Source of the DNA: Ga0074139 sp964515195
GTDB lineage: Bacteria; Bdellovibrionota; Bdellovibrionia; Bdellovibrionales; Bdellovibrionaceae
NCBI GenBank assembly: GCA_964515195.1
Contig: CAZETK010000008.1
Coordinates: 9,307 to 73,306 of the forward strand
Reading direction: 5' to 3'
DNA length: 64,000 nucleotides
The notes beneath the pieces are model-generated. The model did no database searches and was not told the DNA's origin. It was given only the letters and a program-made list of their open reading frames with translations. How positions within the stretch are numbered: the stretch's first letter is position 1; each line of letters begins with the position of its first letter. The translations under genes were made by a program, and so were the position numbers. Of the stretch, positions 52,813-61,581 are shown in pieces.

Positions 52813-54165
52813 GTGAATTGGCTTGTTTCCACTTTGATGGCTCTGCTCTTAGCTTATCCTGCGCATTCAGCTCTGACGGGCATTCTTGAACCCAGTCTGG
52901 AATCTGCCATCCCCTTTTATAAGAGTCCTGAAAGCCAGTTCCCTTCCGGGGAGTCCCGACGCTCCACTTTGATGAAATCCCAGTTGGGGACCTATACGGA
53001 TTTTCACTATAAAGCGAGTTGGGATAAAAAAACTCTTCTGGTTAAAAATGAACATATTCTACGTGAGATCGATATCACTTTCAAAGCTCGTCTTCGAAAT
53101 GAAGCCGGATTAAAATTATTCGCAGAGTTGAGTTCCTCTACAGTCAAAACCTTAAAGAAGGGCCAATCCGTTCAAATTGAGTCCATCCGTGGCGTTTGGG
53201 CCCGTGTTCGCGCGTCCAGTCTCCATAAGGGCTATGTGCTTTTAACGGATCTCGACACTCCCCAAGAGGATCGAGGCGTTTGGACATCTCTGTCGGAAAT
53301 TTCGCTTCGGAAATTCCCGGATCCCGCAGCCGCCGTTACTGGCCGGGCCCCAGCTCTCACCCGCTTTGAGTTAATTCATAGTCATGGTGATTTTGCGTAT
53401 CTCAAATCACAAAATTTCGTAGGTTATGCCCCTTATAAAGACCTGATTGGCCGGGTCGACTTTGCTGAGCTTGGCTGGAATCAAAAGCAAAAAAAGTGGC
53501 AGCGCATCTCCCATCGTGATGGGGTTAAAGTCGCGCTTCTTCCCTCTGGAACCGCCGTCCTAGCGGACTTTTCCGCCTTTAAAAGCCTTAGGGGCCGCGC
53601 ACTCATGAGTTCTTCTCATCCAATTGCCCCCCGTGGTGCCCGAATCACGCTCCTTGAGCCACAAGCTATCAGGTGGACTCAATCTGTCCTGAAAGGTCAT
53701 GGTCCGATTTGGTGGAAAACGGAACTTATTGAGAAGGAAAAGCCCAAAACATCCATCACAACGGCCGAGCTGTTAAAGAAAGATTTGAAAGGCATCAGCT
53801 TTGATTCGAAAACTAAAAAAGGTTTAGCTTCAGCCAATGGTATTTTCAAAACACTCGATGGGAAGCGGTGGTTTAGAATCCCCTTCTTCGCGCAGCAGGA
53901 TTGGCCCGTTAGTTTGCATCCAGACGGCGTTTGGTTTGTAGGTCCTTATCGCAGCACGGATCAGGGGACCACTTTCAAACCAGCCATTAAATGGAGTGAA
54001 CTTGTTCAATCATTACAGAAACCCCAAGGGCGCGCCTTTATGCACTTTCGCGTGCTCGACGTGGCAAGCCTTCCCGACTCGCAGGTTATGTTAAAAGTGG
54101 ATACAGGCGTTTCAGTTGTTAAGCTACGGGCCCATGTTCTGGGTCATCACTGGACACCCATGTAA
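52813..54165 (+). CDS. Exported protein with SH3-like domains
   Basis: 450 aa, GTG start; signal peptide ends AYPAHSA. Two stretches resemble bacterial SH3 domains (about 90-150: LKKGQSVQIESIRGVWARV, and about 160-220: SLRKFPDPAAAV then FAYLKSQNFVGYAP). The C-terminal part with repeated Trp and DG turns looks like a beta-propeller fragment (ANGIFKTLDGKRWFR, WFVGPYRSTDQG). Possibly a cell-wall or surface-binding protein. Its end overlaps the convergent plsC gene by 19 bp. Confidence 0.75.
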   Translation: MNWLVSTLMALLLAYPAHSALTGILEPSLESAIPFYKSPESQFPSGESRRSTLMKSQLGTYTDFHYKASWDKKTLLVKNEHILREIDITFKARLRNEAGLKLFAELSSSTVKTLKKGQSVQIESIRGVWARVRASSLHKGYVLLTDLDTPQEDRGVWTSLSEISLRKFPDPAAAVTGRAPALTRFELIHSHGDFAYLKSQNFVGYAPYKDLIGRVDFAELGWNQKQKKWQRISHRDGVKVALLPSGTAVLADFSAFKSLRGRALMSSSHPIAPRGARITLLEPQAIRWTQSVLKGHGPIWWKTELIEKEKPKTSITTAELLKKDLKGISFDSKTKKGLASANGIFKTLDGKRWFRIPFFAQQDWPVSLHPDGVWFVGPYRSTDQGTTFKPAIKWSELVQSLQKPQGRAFMHFRVLDVASLPDSQVMLKVDTGVSVVKLRAHVLGHHWTPM

Positions 54166-54893
54166 TAGCTGTTAAGGGTTGTCTGCATGAGATCACGCGC
54201 TCTTTTTTGCAATTCACCCCGTTCATCAACACTTTGGCCTTCCACCGGAATTGAAGGCAGAACTTCCAAATAGAGTGTTCGCTTGGATCGATCCGCATTC
54301 GGAAGAAGGGCTCCCTTCGGGAAAATCTCGTAGGCCCCTACGATCACTACCGGAATCAATTTGACTCCCGCCTGCAGAGCAAAAACGAAAGGACCCGCCT
54401 TGAAGGGGCCAATCTCATGGGGAGTTGAAGTTCTCCCTCCTTCTGGGGCCAAAGCGATTTTCTCACCGGCCAGCAATCGCTCTGTGGACTGTTCATAAAC
54501 TTTGAAGGTCTGATCACGACGGGCTCGATCAATTGGAAGTATCCCCACTCTTCGCATGGCCGCCCCAAAAATAGGAATCTTGAAAAGTTCCTTCTTCGCA
54601 CCGAACGTGACGGCTGGAAGAAAGCCACTCATAGCGAAAATGTCGATAAAACTTGTATGATTAAATAAGACGACGGCGCCCTCTTGGAAAGGCCAGTGCT
54701 CTAATCCTTTGACAACTACATTTACACCAAAAAATCGACAGCAGAGACGCCCCCATTTCTTGATATGCCAACGCTGCACTTTAGGAGAGTTTGTAAAAAA
54801 GGAACAGATGATGGCAGAGGTCGAAACCGCAAAGGTTGTGATCGCAAACAGCACAGCCGCCAGCAAAGATCTTAATTTCCAAAACACTTGCAA
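54147..54893 (-). CDS. plsC: 1-acyl-sn-glycerol-3-phosphate acyltransferase PlsC
   Basis: About 248 aa from a TTG at 54893 with AAAGG 6 nt upstream (GTG at 54887 also possible); the longer frame overlaps the upstream gene's coding sequence and should not be used. Acylates lysophosphatidate to phosphatidate at the membrane. A hydrophobic N-terminal helix precedes the HX4D motif NHTSFID and PEGGRTST. Starts 4 nt after the upstream gene ends, so probably co-transcribed. A general LPLAT, not distinguishable from other family members. Confidence 0.88.
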   Translation of the reverse strand: MQVFWKLRSLLAAVLFAITTFAVSTSAIICSFFTNSPKVQRWHIKKWGRLCCRFFGVNVVVKGLEHWPFQEGAVVLFNHTSFIDIFAMSGFLPAVTFGAKKELFKIPIFGAAMRRVGILPIDRARRDQTFKVYEQSTERLLAGEKIALAPEGGRTSTPHEIGPFKAGPFVFALQAGVKLIPVVIVGAYEIFPKGALLPNADRSKRTLYLEVLPSIPVEGQSVDERGELQKRARDLMQTTLNSYYMGVQ

Positions 54894-54897
54894 ACGG

Positions 54898-56016
54898 TTA
54901 CCTTTCTCCTGGAAACAGTCGCTCACAGGCGGCTGTTTTCTGGCGGTCTTTATAGGCTTGATGTTCAGAAGGACCTGACTGAATTTGTTGATAGCAACTT
55001 TCATCAAGGATCTGAATCTCGAAGGGATAAAAAAATCCAAACTCGGGGCGATTCCCATCCGGAATGATACGAATAAGCTTACGAGTGATGAACTTGATAA
55101 AGCGGAAATCCCGTGACGATTGCTCATTGAATTTGCGAAACAAAGCCTCGTTCCCCTGAGCTTCAAGCTCTCGCTCAAAGATCTTCTGAATCTCAGCTTC
55201 ATCTCGGATATTTTCTTTTTCCAGATTTCGACAGACAGTTAAAAAAAGTTCGACGGGATAAAGATTGTTAGAGGATTGATCGGGCAAAATGTGCGGGAAG
55301 CTTAACATGTTTTCATTCACAAGGAAGCGAATCACTTGGAAGCTGTCAAACATGGTCTTAGTCACAAAACGAACGCCGATCTTATCAAAGATCCGCATGG
55401 CCAGAGCGTCTCGGCGAGCTAAAAGTTTAATCACAGAGCTGCTCGTGGTTTTGAAGGGCTTGGTTTCAAACTTTACAAGCTGGATGGGATCTTCGCCTTG
55501 AGATGGACCACGAAGTGAAACATTTTGCCCATCAAATGTAATTAATTTTTCATAAGGAATAAGAATTTGCTCCTGGATCTCCTGAGCAAAGAAACTGAAA
55601 AGATCGTTATCGGCGTGAACAAAAACATGCATGCACCGAAGAATGGCACAAGACCACCGCTGTAGCGCATCGGCCGAGGTGCTACCGGCTGAGGTGCTAC
55701 CGGCTGAGGTGCTACCGGCTGAGGTGCGGCTGGCATAGAGAAGTAATAGGCGTATATCCATCAACAGCTTCGGGTCTCGGAGTTCGATCGGAATGTTTTC
55801 TTCAGGGTAACCCAATTGCTCTGTTAATAGGACAATGGCCCGTCGATGATGCGTCCATAGCATTCGTTCATCCCGAGGCCGGTTCAAATCAAAACCATAC
55901 GCTTGCAAAAAAGAAGATGCAGACTCGAGATTGAAGATGTGCAGTCGCTTCATATCCAAAGCCGACTGGCCACCCGCAACAGTATTGAGAATATCGGGAT
56001 CAAAGGAAAAATTCAT
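54898..56016 (-). CDS. Conserved hypothetical protein (TIGR04552-like) with STSAG repeats
   Basis: 372 aa. I recall the overall pattern (start FSFDPDILNTVAGGQSALD, then FLQAYGFDL, and FYPFEIQILDE near the end) as an uncharacterised family shared by Bdellovibrio and myxobacteria (TIGR04552). No catalytic motif is clear. An in-frame 15-bp minisatellite adds repeated STSAG residues near position 95-115. It precedes plsC by 4 nt. Cytoplasmic by prediction. Confidence 0.75.
   Translation of the reverse strand: MNFSFDPDILNTVAGGQSALDMKRLHIFNLESASSFLQAYGFDLNRPRDERMLWTHHRRAIVLLTEQLGYPEENIPIELRDPKLLMDIRLLLLYASRTSAGSTSAGSTSAGSTSADALQRWSCAILRCMHVFVHADNDLFSFFAQEIQEQILIPYEKLITFDGQNVSLRGPSQGEDPIQLVKFETKPFKTTSSSVIKLLARRDALAMRIFDKIGVRFVTKTMFDSFQVIRFLVNENMLSFPHILPDQSSNNLYPVELFLTVCRNLEKENIRDEAEIQKIFERELEAQGNEALFRKFNEQSSRDFRFIKFITRKLIRIIPDGNRPEFGFFYPFEIQILDESCYQQIQSGPSEHQAYKDRQKTAACERLFPGER
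55676..55727. repeat. 15-bp minisatellite within the TIGR04552-like gene
   Basis: Three perfect head-to-tail copies of GAGGTGCTACCGGCT (55676-55720) plus a partial fourth. As the unit is five codons, copy-number changes stay in frame and add or remove STSAG. Confidence 0.9.
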
Positions 56017-56113
56017 GACTTGATGGGATTGAAAACTTGTCTTATTGTTCCATCAAGTCATGATGCGTTGTTTATGCAAGGTTTTTGGGCAGATTAGGCA
56101 TTAAATCCAATCT

Positions 56114-56725
56114 TTAGATTCCTACCACAGAACAGGCGTTGATCCAGAATTGTCCCAGAATCTGCTGAGGCATCCCGTTATTCTGGTAGTAAACAGTTCC
56201 GCCAATCATATTCTGAGCCATGTCTTTTTGACCCTGGAAGATCAAAGTTCCGTATTCGTCCTTAAAAGTAGCATTGAACTGACCGGGGCCCATCATTTGA
56301 CCGGCCTGACCTACCATAGGAATGTCCTGCAATTGTCCATAAGTCATCGCCCGATCATCGATAATACGAATCGTGATACGAGAGTTTGCGGTGTCAAACT
56401 GTCCATTGATAAAGCGAGCATTCATCTGAAGATCCACACCCGTGTTCATCACTCCACCCGCGCCTCCGGGATTAGACTCAACATAACCAATATCTTGATT
56501 ACCTGTGAAATCGATAAGTCGCATTGTGAACTGCTGACCGTTAGTTTGTCGATCATAGACAATTCCCCACATATTGGCGGGGCAGGCCGAGTAATTGCCA
56601 CCATAAGTATTGGGAGTAACGGCACTTCCGCCACGAACCGCGCGTGAGCTCGAGGCTCCTTTTTTCTTAGCACAGGCTCCTAACGCTAGAGCCGCCATCA
56701 ACAAGATTAGAATTTTTGTTTTCAT
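56114..56725 (-). CDS. Predicted lipoprotein
   Basis: 203 aa from the ATG at 56725, with GAGGTGG upstream; the longer frame (to 56824) has no such site. Signal ends LALGAC, a lipobox, followed by AKKKG...R..RGG, like the lipoprotein at 28.1 kb. The mature domain is beta-rich with Asn/Gln/Gly, and Cys at both ends (YSACPANMWG and INACSVVG) that may form a disulfide closing the domain. Function unknown. Confidence 0.78.
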   Translation of the reverse strand: MKTKILILLMAALALGACAKKKGASSSRAVRGGSAVTPNTYGGNYSACPANMWGIVYDRQTNGQQFTMRLIDFTGNQDIGYVESNPGGAGGVMNTGVDLQMNARFINGQFDTANSRITIRIIDDRAMTYGQLQDIPMVGQAGQMMGPGQFNATFKDEYGTLIFQGQKDMAQNMIGGTVYYQNNGMPQQILGQFWINACSVVGI

Positions 56726-57031
56726 AATCCACCTCTCAAATAAAGGTATCGCAAGGCTTGTGCCATCGATTGATCTTAGAATGAGACAGTTTGCATTCCG
56801 GCTTGAGACAACTTGGCCCTTCAAAACAATTTAGGGAACCAGATGTTTAATAGTTTTACAAACCCAACAATCAAATGTCGTCAACTTAACCACCCATTCG
56901 CTACAATAACAAACACTTGTCCCTAACACGACTTATTATGCTGTTGTAAAAGCCTACAACAGCAATGGGCAGGAAAGTCTTGCCAGCAATGAGATTCAAT
57001 TTATCGCAGAGTAAGCGACTTTAATTAAAAG
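56726..57031. other. Non-coding stretch with a perfect hairpin
   Basis: 306 bp without a gene. It holds the lipoprotein promoter (minus strand) and the 3' end region of the next minus-strand gene. A 10-bp hairpin at 56939-56964 is listed separately. Nothing else was seen. Confidence 0.4.
56939..56964. terminator. Perfect 10-bp stem-loop (possible terminator or operator)
   Basis: TGCTGTTGTA, a 6-nt loop AAAGCC, then TACAACAGCA. No T-run follows on either strand, so it may be a Rho-dependent or processing element, or a protein-binding palindrome. It lies ~68 bp past the stop of the 228-aa gene. Confidence 0.45.
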
Positions 57032-57715
57032 CTATCGGGGAAGTTTTCCTTGAATTTTAAGAAGACGACGACATTGAAGCTGATGGGGATCCTGAAGCTC
57101 CTTTTTTTCAATCCAGTCTGCAATTTTCGCTGTCACAACTTCGCCTCTTTCGTTGAAGAATCTAGCAGCAGCCCCTGGTTCTTTCTTAAACGCCAGCTCA
57201 ATATCTCGATAGTTTTTTGTATCCGCCACATCAGCGGCTTTTTCGAGAAGTTCAAGCTCTGCCATAATGGAACCTCTTTGCTTTTGAATTGACAAAGGCA
57301 TTTCGGCAAATTTCTTATCCATCACTCGGGCCTTAATCACGTTTTCAATCTTATTCAGAACCTCGACGATTTCGGGGCGCTGATTAGTGCCATAGTACGC
57401 ATGGAGATCCTGAAGAATGTTGCGCTCTCGGTCGTAACCAAAAGGTCGTAGCTGCTCAACGGTCATCATTTTCGGCAAGTCATGAAGAAAGAGATAAGAC
57501 TCAACAAGAAACATTCGTTGCGAGCTTTCCAATTGACTTAACTGAGGAAAGTGATTTGAAAATTGTTCCAAGGCCAACAACGAATACTCGATAACCCGCA
57601 TCCGATGAAGCCGAGTCTCCCGCCGAAATTCCTCAAGCGTAGGCCCTGCCCAAGCAGTACTCTGCAGGCTCATTAAAGTAATAAATAAGATTTTTACGAC
57701 AAATGAGGTTTTCAC
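57032..57715 (-). CDS. Exported helical protein, unknown
   Basis: About 227 aa from the GTG at 57715, giving MKTSFVVKILFITLMSLQST as signal peptide, cleaved near AWAGPT. The mature protein is helical and charged, with HRMRVIEYSLLALEQFSNHF and FLHDLPKMM blocks; a His/Asp pattern (LFLHDLPK) resembles HD-type residues but is too weak to assign. A single Cys near the end. No family recognised. Confidence 0.7.
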   Translation of the reverse strand: MKTSFVVKILFITLMSLQSTAWAGPTLEEFRRETRLHRMRVIEYSLLALEQFSNHFPQLSQLESSQRMFLVESYLFLHDLPKMMTVEQLRPFGYDRERNILQDLHAYYGTNQRPEIVEVLNKIENVIKARVMDKKFAEMPLSIQKQRGSIMAELELLEKAADVADTKNYRDIELAFKKEPGAAARFFNERGEVVTAKIADWIEKKELQDPHQLQCRRLLKIQGKLPR

Positions 57716-57903
57716 CAAATAAAACTAGATGAAAATTCCAGGCCAACTATTCCCCAGCAGAAGACAATTTAATAAGACATGAGGCTTAAAAAACTACAGA
57801 TGCCGACAAAAACACCTGGTAAAGGGCACGCCCTGTAAACTTTAAATACAGTCTCCCGCCCTACGCAGAAGGAGCCTCGTCAACACCGGCCATCCACCCC
57901 CTG

Positions 57904-60066
57904 TTACGGTGAGTAAAAGGAAGTGGTCCGCCGAAGAGCCTCCGCCGGAGTCATTCTTTTCTGTGCATTCCGTTCCCGCGAGTATTTCTCCAACTGCTGT
58001 ACCACGTAGGCAGGCGTGATCTTATCGGCATACTTTAAGAGTCCACCTCGAAACGGAGGAAAGCCAGTTCCCATGATCATGGCGAGGTCCACTTCATCTG
58101 GAGTCTTTACGATCTTATCATCAAGCAGTGCGCGAGAACACTCATTGACCATCGCAAATACACCGCGCTCAATACATTCTTGATTCGAATAAGGATTAGT
58201 GGGCACTGGCAAATTCAAAACTTTGTAGATTTCCGGATCCACATTTAAACGCTTCTCCTGTCCGTCATACAGATAAAAACCTCGACGATTCTTTTTACCA
58301 AGCCTACCTGATTTTTCTAAAGCTTCCATACAAGGCGCCATCTCCACCCGGTCGCCAAAGGCAGCCTTAAAAATTTTTAAAACCTTTATGCACACATCAA
58401 GCCCTACCTCGTCCATCAAGGCAAACGGCCCCATAGGCATTCCAAATTCGCTGACATAGGCGTCGTCAACCTTCTTGATGTCCATCCCTTCTTGCAATAA
58501 AAACGCGGCTTCGGCCATGTAGGGAAGAAGTAAACGGTTCACAAGAAAACCGGGACCGTCTTCTACCACCACCGGCATCTTGCCCATCTTTTTACAAAGT
58601 TCGTAGATTGTGGCGATTGTCTCATCGGATGTTTTTTCACCCCGGATCACTTCAACCAGAGGCATGCGATGGACAGGGTTAAAAAAGTGCATTCCGGCAA
58701 AAAATTGAGGGTTAGGATGCCCTTTTGACATTTCCGTCACAGATAGCGACGAAGTGTTGGTGGCGATAATGGCGTCAGGTCGCATGTAAGCAGCTGTTTC
58801 ACCAATAACTTTTTGTTTAATGCCCATATCCTCAACAATGGCTTCGATCACCACATCTAGATTCTTAAAGTCAGCGTAATCAACACCCCCGGAAACCAAA
58901 TTGACCTTCTGGGCGTATTGATACTTATCAATCACTCGCTTTTTGAGCAGCTTTCCCCAAAGATCCTGGGCGTGCTTGTAGGCTTTTCCCAACGCTTCGT
59001 TGTTAAGATCCTTTAAGCGAACCCGTATGCCTTTATCGGCTGCCACGTAAGCGATACCGCCTCCCATGGTACCGGCCCCCAGCACGCCGATGGCTTTCAC
59101 CTCCCGCGGGGTGACTTGCACACCGGGGACTCCGTTCTGCCGCTTTACCATTTCCGTTAGATCAAATACATGGATGAGATTTTTAGAAATATCCGTAACC
59201 GCCACTTCACAAAAAGCCTCGCGCTCGATCTCCATGGCTCTATCTCGGTCTGAAAGGCCATAGGTTTTCTTGACCACTTCAAGCGCTTTAAGGGGTGAAG
59301 GATAATGACCCTTTGTGGCTTTCAATGTTTGTTTTCGTGCTTGGGAAAACACGACTCCCTTTAAAGGGCCTTCTAACAATTTTCCCATTAAGCCCTTCGG
59401 AGAAAACTTCTTACGGCGCTTGCGCCCACCTTCTCGAAAGACATCTTGTATAAACTGCAACGTTTGTGACTCTAAAAGATTGACGTGAACGACCCGATCC
59501 ACCAGCCCGATCTTTTGCGCCTTTTTTGAGTTCACCAATTTTCCACCCAAAATGATATCTAAAGCGGCTTGAATCCCCACGATACGAGGCAAGCGCACGC
59601 ATCCGCCGAAGCCAGGCAAAATTCCCAACTTGGTTTCAGGAAGCCCAATTCGGGTGGAAGAATCATCAGAGCAAATGCGATAATCACAGGCTAAGATCAG
59701 CTCACAGCCGCCCCCAGCACAGGCCCCATTGACCGAAGCAAAAACAGGAACACTGAGATCTTCAATCATATTAAAAATAGATTGTCCCTGTTGAACCGCC
59801 ATTCTGAATTTATCGGCCGAATTCATCACGCGAATCTCATCAATGTCGGCGCCGGCCACAAAGATTTTCGGCTTTTTGGACGTGATCACCACGGCTCGAA
59901 ATTCGGTATTGCGAGATACTTCCTGAATTAACTCTTTCAGCCGCAGCATGACAGGCGTACTGAGCTTATTTACTTTCTCACCCACGAGGTCCATTTCTAA
60001 GACCGCAACCGATCCCACGCCTTCAATTTTTTTGGGTATAATTTTTAAACTTTGCTCTATCGACAT
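57904..60066 (-). CDS. fadJ: Bifunctional enoyl-CoA hydratase/3-hydroxyacyl-CoA dehydrogenase (FadJ/FadB-like)
   Basis: 720 aa. N-terminal crotonase domain: VAGADIDEI, GGGCELILACDYR (Glu about 122), GLPETKLGILPGFGG (Glu about 144). From ~325 the NAD domain: GVLGAGTMGGGIAYVA, NTSSLSVTEM, HFFNPVHRMPLVE, GFLVNRLLLPY and two C-terminal helical domains. Alpha subunit of the beta-oxidation complex; with the thiolase 4 bp upstream it forms a two-gene operon. FadJ (anaerobic or long chain) vs FadB cannot be separated by eye. Confidence 0.93.
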   Translation of the reverse strand: MSIEQSLKIIPKKIEGVGSVAVLEMDLVGEKVNKLSTPVMLRLKELIQEVSRNTEFRAVVITSKKPKIFVAGADIDEIRVMNSADKFRMAVQQGQSIFNMIEDLSVPVFASVNGACAGGGCELILACDYRICSDDSSTRIGLPETKLGILPGFGGCVRLPRIVGIQAALDIILGGKLVNSKKAQKIGLVDRVVHVNLLESQTLQFIQDVFREGGRKRRKKFSPKGLMGKLLEGPLKGVVFSQARKQTLKATKGHYPSPLKALEVVKKTYGLSDRDRAMEIEREAFCEVAVTDISKNLIHVFDLTEMVKRQNGVPGVQVTPREVKAIGVLGAGTMGGGIAYVAADKGIRVRLKDLNNEALGKAYKHAQDLWGKLLKKRVIDKYQYAQKVNLVSGGVDYADFKNLDVVIEAIVEDMGIKQKVIGETAAYMRPDAIIATNTSSLSVTEMSKGHPNPQFFAGMHFFNPVHRMPLVEVIRGEKTSDETIATIYELCKKMGKMPVVVEDGPGFLVNRLLLPYMAEAAFLLQEGMDIKKVDDAYVSEFGMPMGPFALMDEVGLDVCIKVLKIFKAAFGDRVEMAPCMEALEKSGRLGKKNRRGFYLYDGQEKRLNVDPEIYKVLNLPVPTNPYSNQECIERGVFAMVNECSRALLDDKIVKTPDEVDLAMIMGTGFPPFRGGLLKYADKITPAYVVQQLEKYSRERNAQKRMTPAEALRRTTSFYSP

Positions 60067-60070
60067 AGCC

Positions 60071-61411
60071 TTAAGCCTCCAGCTCGAAAATCATCGATCC
60101 ACCCTGACCGCCACCGATGCACAGTGTGGCCAATCCAAATTGAATCTGTCTTCGTTGCATCTCTTTGACAAGAGTTAATGAAATTCGGGTTCCCGTCGCT
60201 CCCACGGGGTGTCCAATGGCAATGGCGCCTCCATTTACGTTCACAATGCCCGGGTCCACAGTTCCCACCTTAGTCGACAACCCCAGTCGATCTTGAGCAA
60301 AGCCATCCGAGTCCATAGCTTTCATGCAAGAAAGGACCTGCGCCGCGAAGGCTTCATTCAATTCCACCAAACCGATGTCCTTCATGGCTAATCCTGCCCG
60401 TTTCAATGCCACGGGTGTGGAATAAACAGGGCCCAGTCCCATGCGCTCGGGTTCAAGTCCCGCAAAACCATAACTTCGAATTTTTGCGAGGGGTTTATAT
60501 CCGAGTGCTTGAGCTCTTTCTCGCGACATCAAAAGCATCATCGCCGCACCATCTGTAATCGGACAGGAGTTCCCAGCCGTAATTGTCCCCGTTAGTTTGT
60601 CAAAAAACGGCTTCAACTTCGCTAAAGCCTCCATGGTCTGGCCCTCCCGTGGCCCTGAGTCAACCGCCATCGTGACGCTATAATCAGGAGGTAAGGCGTA
60701 AGTGAATATTTCGTTTTGAAAGCGCCCTTCCTTCGCCGCTGCCACAGTTTTCAGATGGGACCTCAAGGCCCATTCGTCCTGCTCTTTTCTTGAAAGGTTA
60801 AATTCCTTTGCTAAAATTTCTGCGGTTTGCCCCATATTGATGCCGGCAAAAGGATCGGTCAGACCCTGCATGACCGAGATCACGGGAAAATACTCATCAC
60901 GAAAGTTTCCTGTCAGAAGGGCTTTGATCTGCTTCAGATCGCCTCTAAAAAGCTCCCAGATCAATTTTAACTTTTGGCTTGTGGTTTTGGCTGCGAACAA
61001 TTTATCAAAAGTTCTTTGGATTTTAGCTGGTAACAACGTGGGCATTTGAGACATGTTCTCGGTCCCGCCAGCAATCACCACATCCATCGTGCCAGATTTT
61101 ATCTTTTCATAGCCATTTGATATGCTTTCCAACGCGGAAGCGCAATTGCGGTGAACTGTGTAGGCTGAGGTCTGTTGGGGAATGCCAGCATTCAAGGCGA
61201 TTACTCGCGAAATATTCACGGCATCAACAGGATTTCCTGTATTGCCGATGATCACTTCATCAACTTCCTTCACATCCAAATTCGTTTTGGCAATCAATTC
61301 CCGTAGCGAAGCGCGTCCCAATTCGGCCGCATGAATTCCCTTAAGCTGGGTTCCGGCCTTAGCAAAGGGTGTACGGGTCCCTTCAACAATTACAACGTCC
61401 CGTGCTGACAT
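60071..61411 (-). CDS. fadI: Acetyl-CoA acyltransferase (thiolase, FadI-like)
   Basis: 446 aa. Thiolase motifs: nucleophilic Cys in HRNCASALESI (about 90), NGGAIAIGHPVGATG with the catalytic His, and TLCIGGGQGGS with the second Cys. The length and the long middle insertion fit the FadI/trifunctional beta group rather than short biosynthetic thiolases. Cleaves 3-ketoacyl-CoA to acetyl-CoA; partner of the downstream FadJ-like protein. ATG start; divergent from maeB across ~170 bp. Confidence 0.93.
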   Translation of the reverse strand: MSARDVVIVEGTRTPFAKAGTQLKGIHAAELGRASLRELIAKTNLDVKEVDEVIIGNTGNPVDAVNISRVIALNAGIPQQTSAYTVHRNCASALESISNGYEKIKSGTMDVVIAGGTENMSQMPTLLPAKIQRTFDKLFAAKTTSQKLKLIWELFRGDLKQIKALLTGNFRDEYFPVISVMQGLTDPFAGINMGQTAEILAKEFNLSRKEQDEWALRSHLKTVAAAKEGRFQNEIFTYALPPDYSVTMAVDSGPREGQTMEALAKLKPFFDKLTGTITAGNSCPITDGAAMMLLMSRERAQALGYKPLAKIRSYGFAGLEPERMGLGPVYSTPVALKRAGLAMKDIGLVELNEAFAAQVLSCMKAMDSDGFAQDRLGLSTKVGTVDPGIVNVNGGAIAIGHPVGATGTRISLTLVKEMQRRQIQFGLATLCIGGGQGGSMIFELEA

Positions 61412-61581
61412 AATTCAATACCTCTTTCCTTGAGAAATCGAACACTCTTGTTCTAATTTGATGCCCCCCAGAATATCCTATGGAAATTCAAAACCAAACG
61501 ACTTTCTGCGGCGTGACGCAGCCCTACCCCAATTTTAGAGTCTTCATTCTTGTTCTTCTATTTTTTCAGGAGAAACTAAAT

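Noticed and set aside
54894..55202. Long PlsC frame overlapping the TIGR04552-like gene
   Set aside because: The ~100 extra codons are out of frame within another conserved gene and lack PlsC features.
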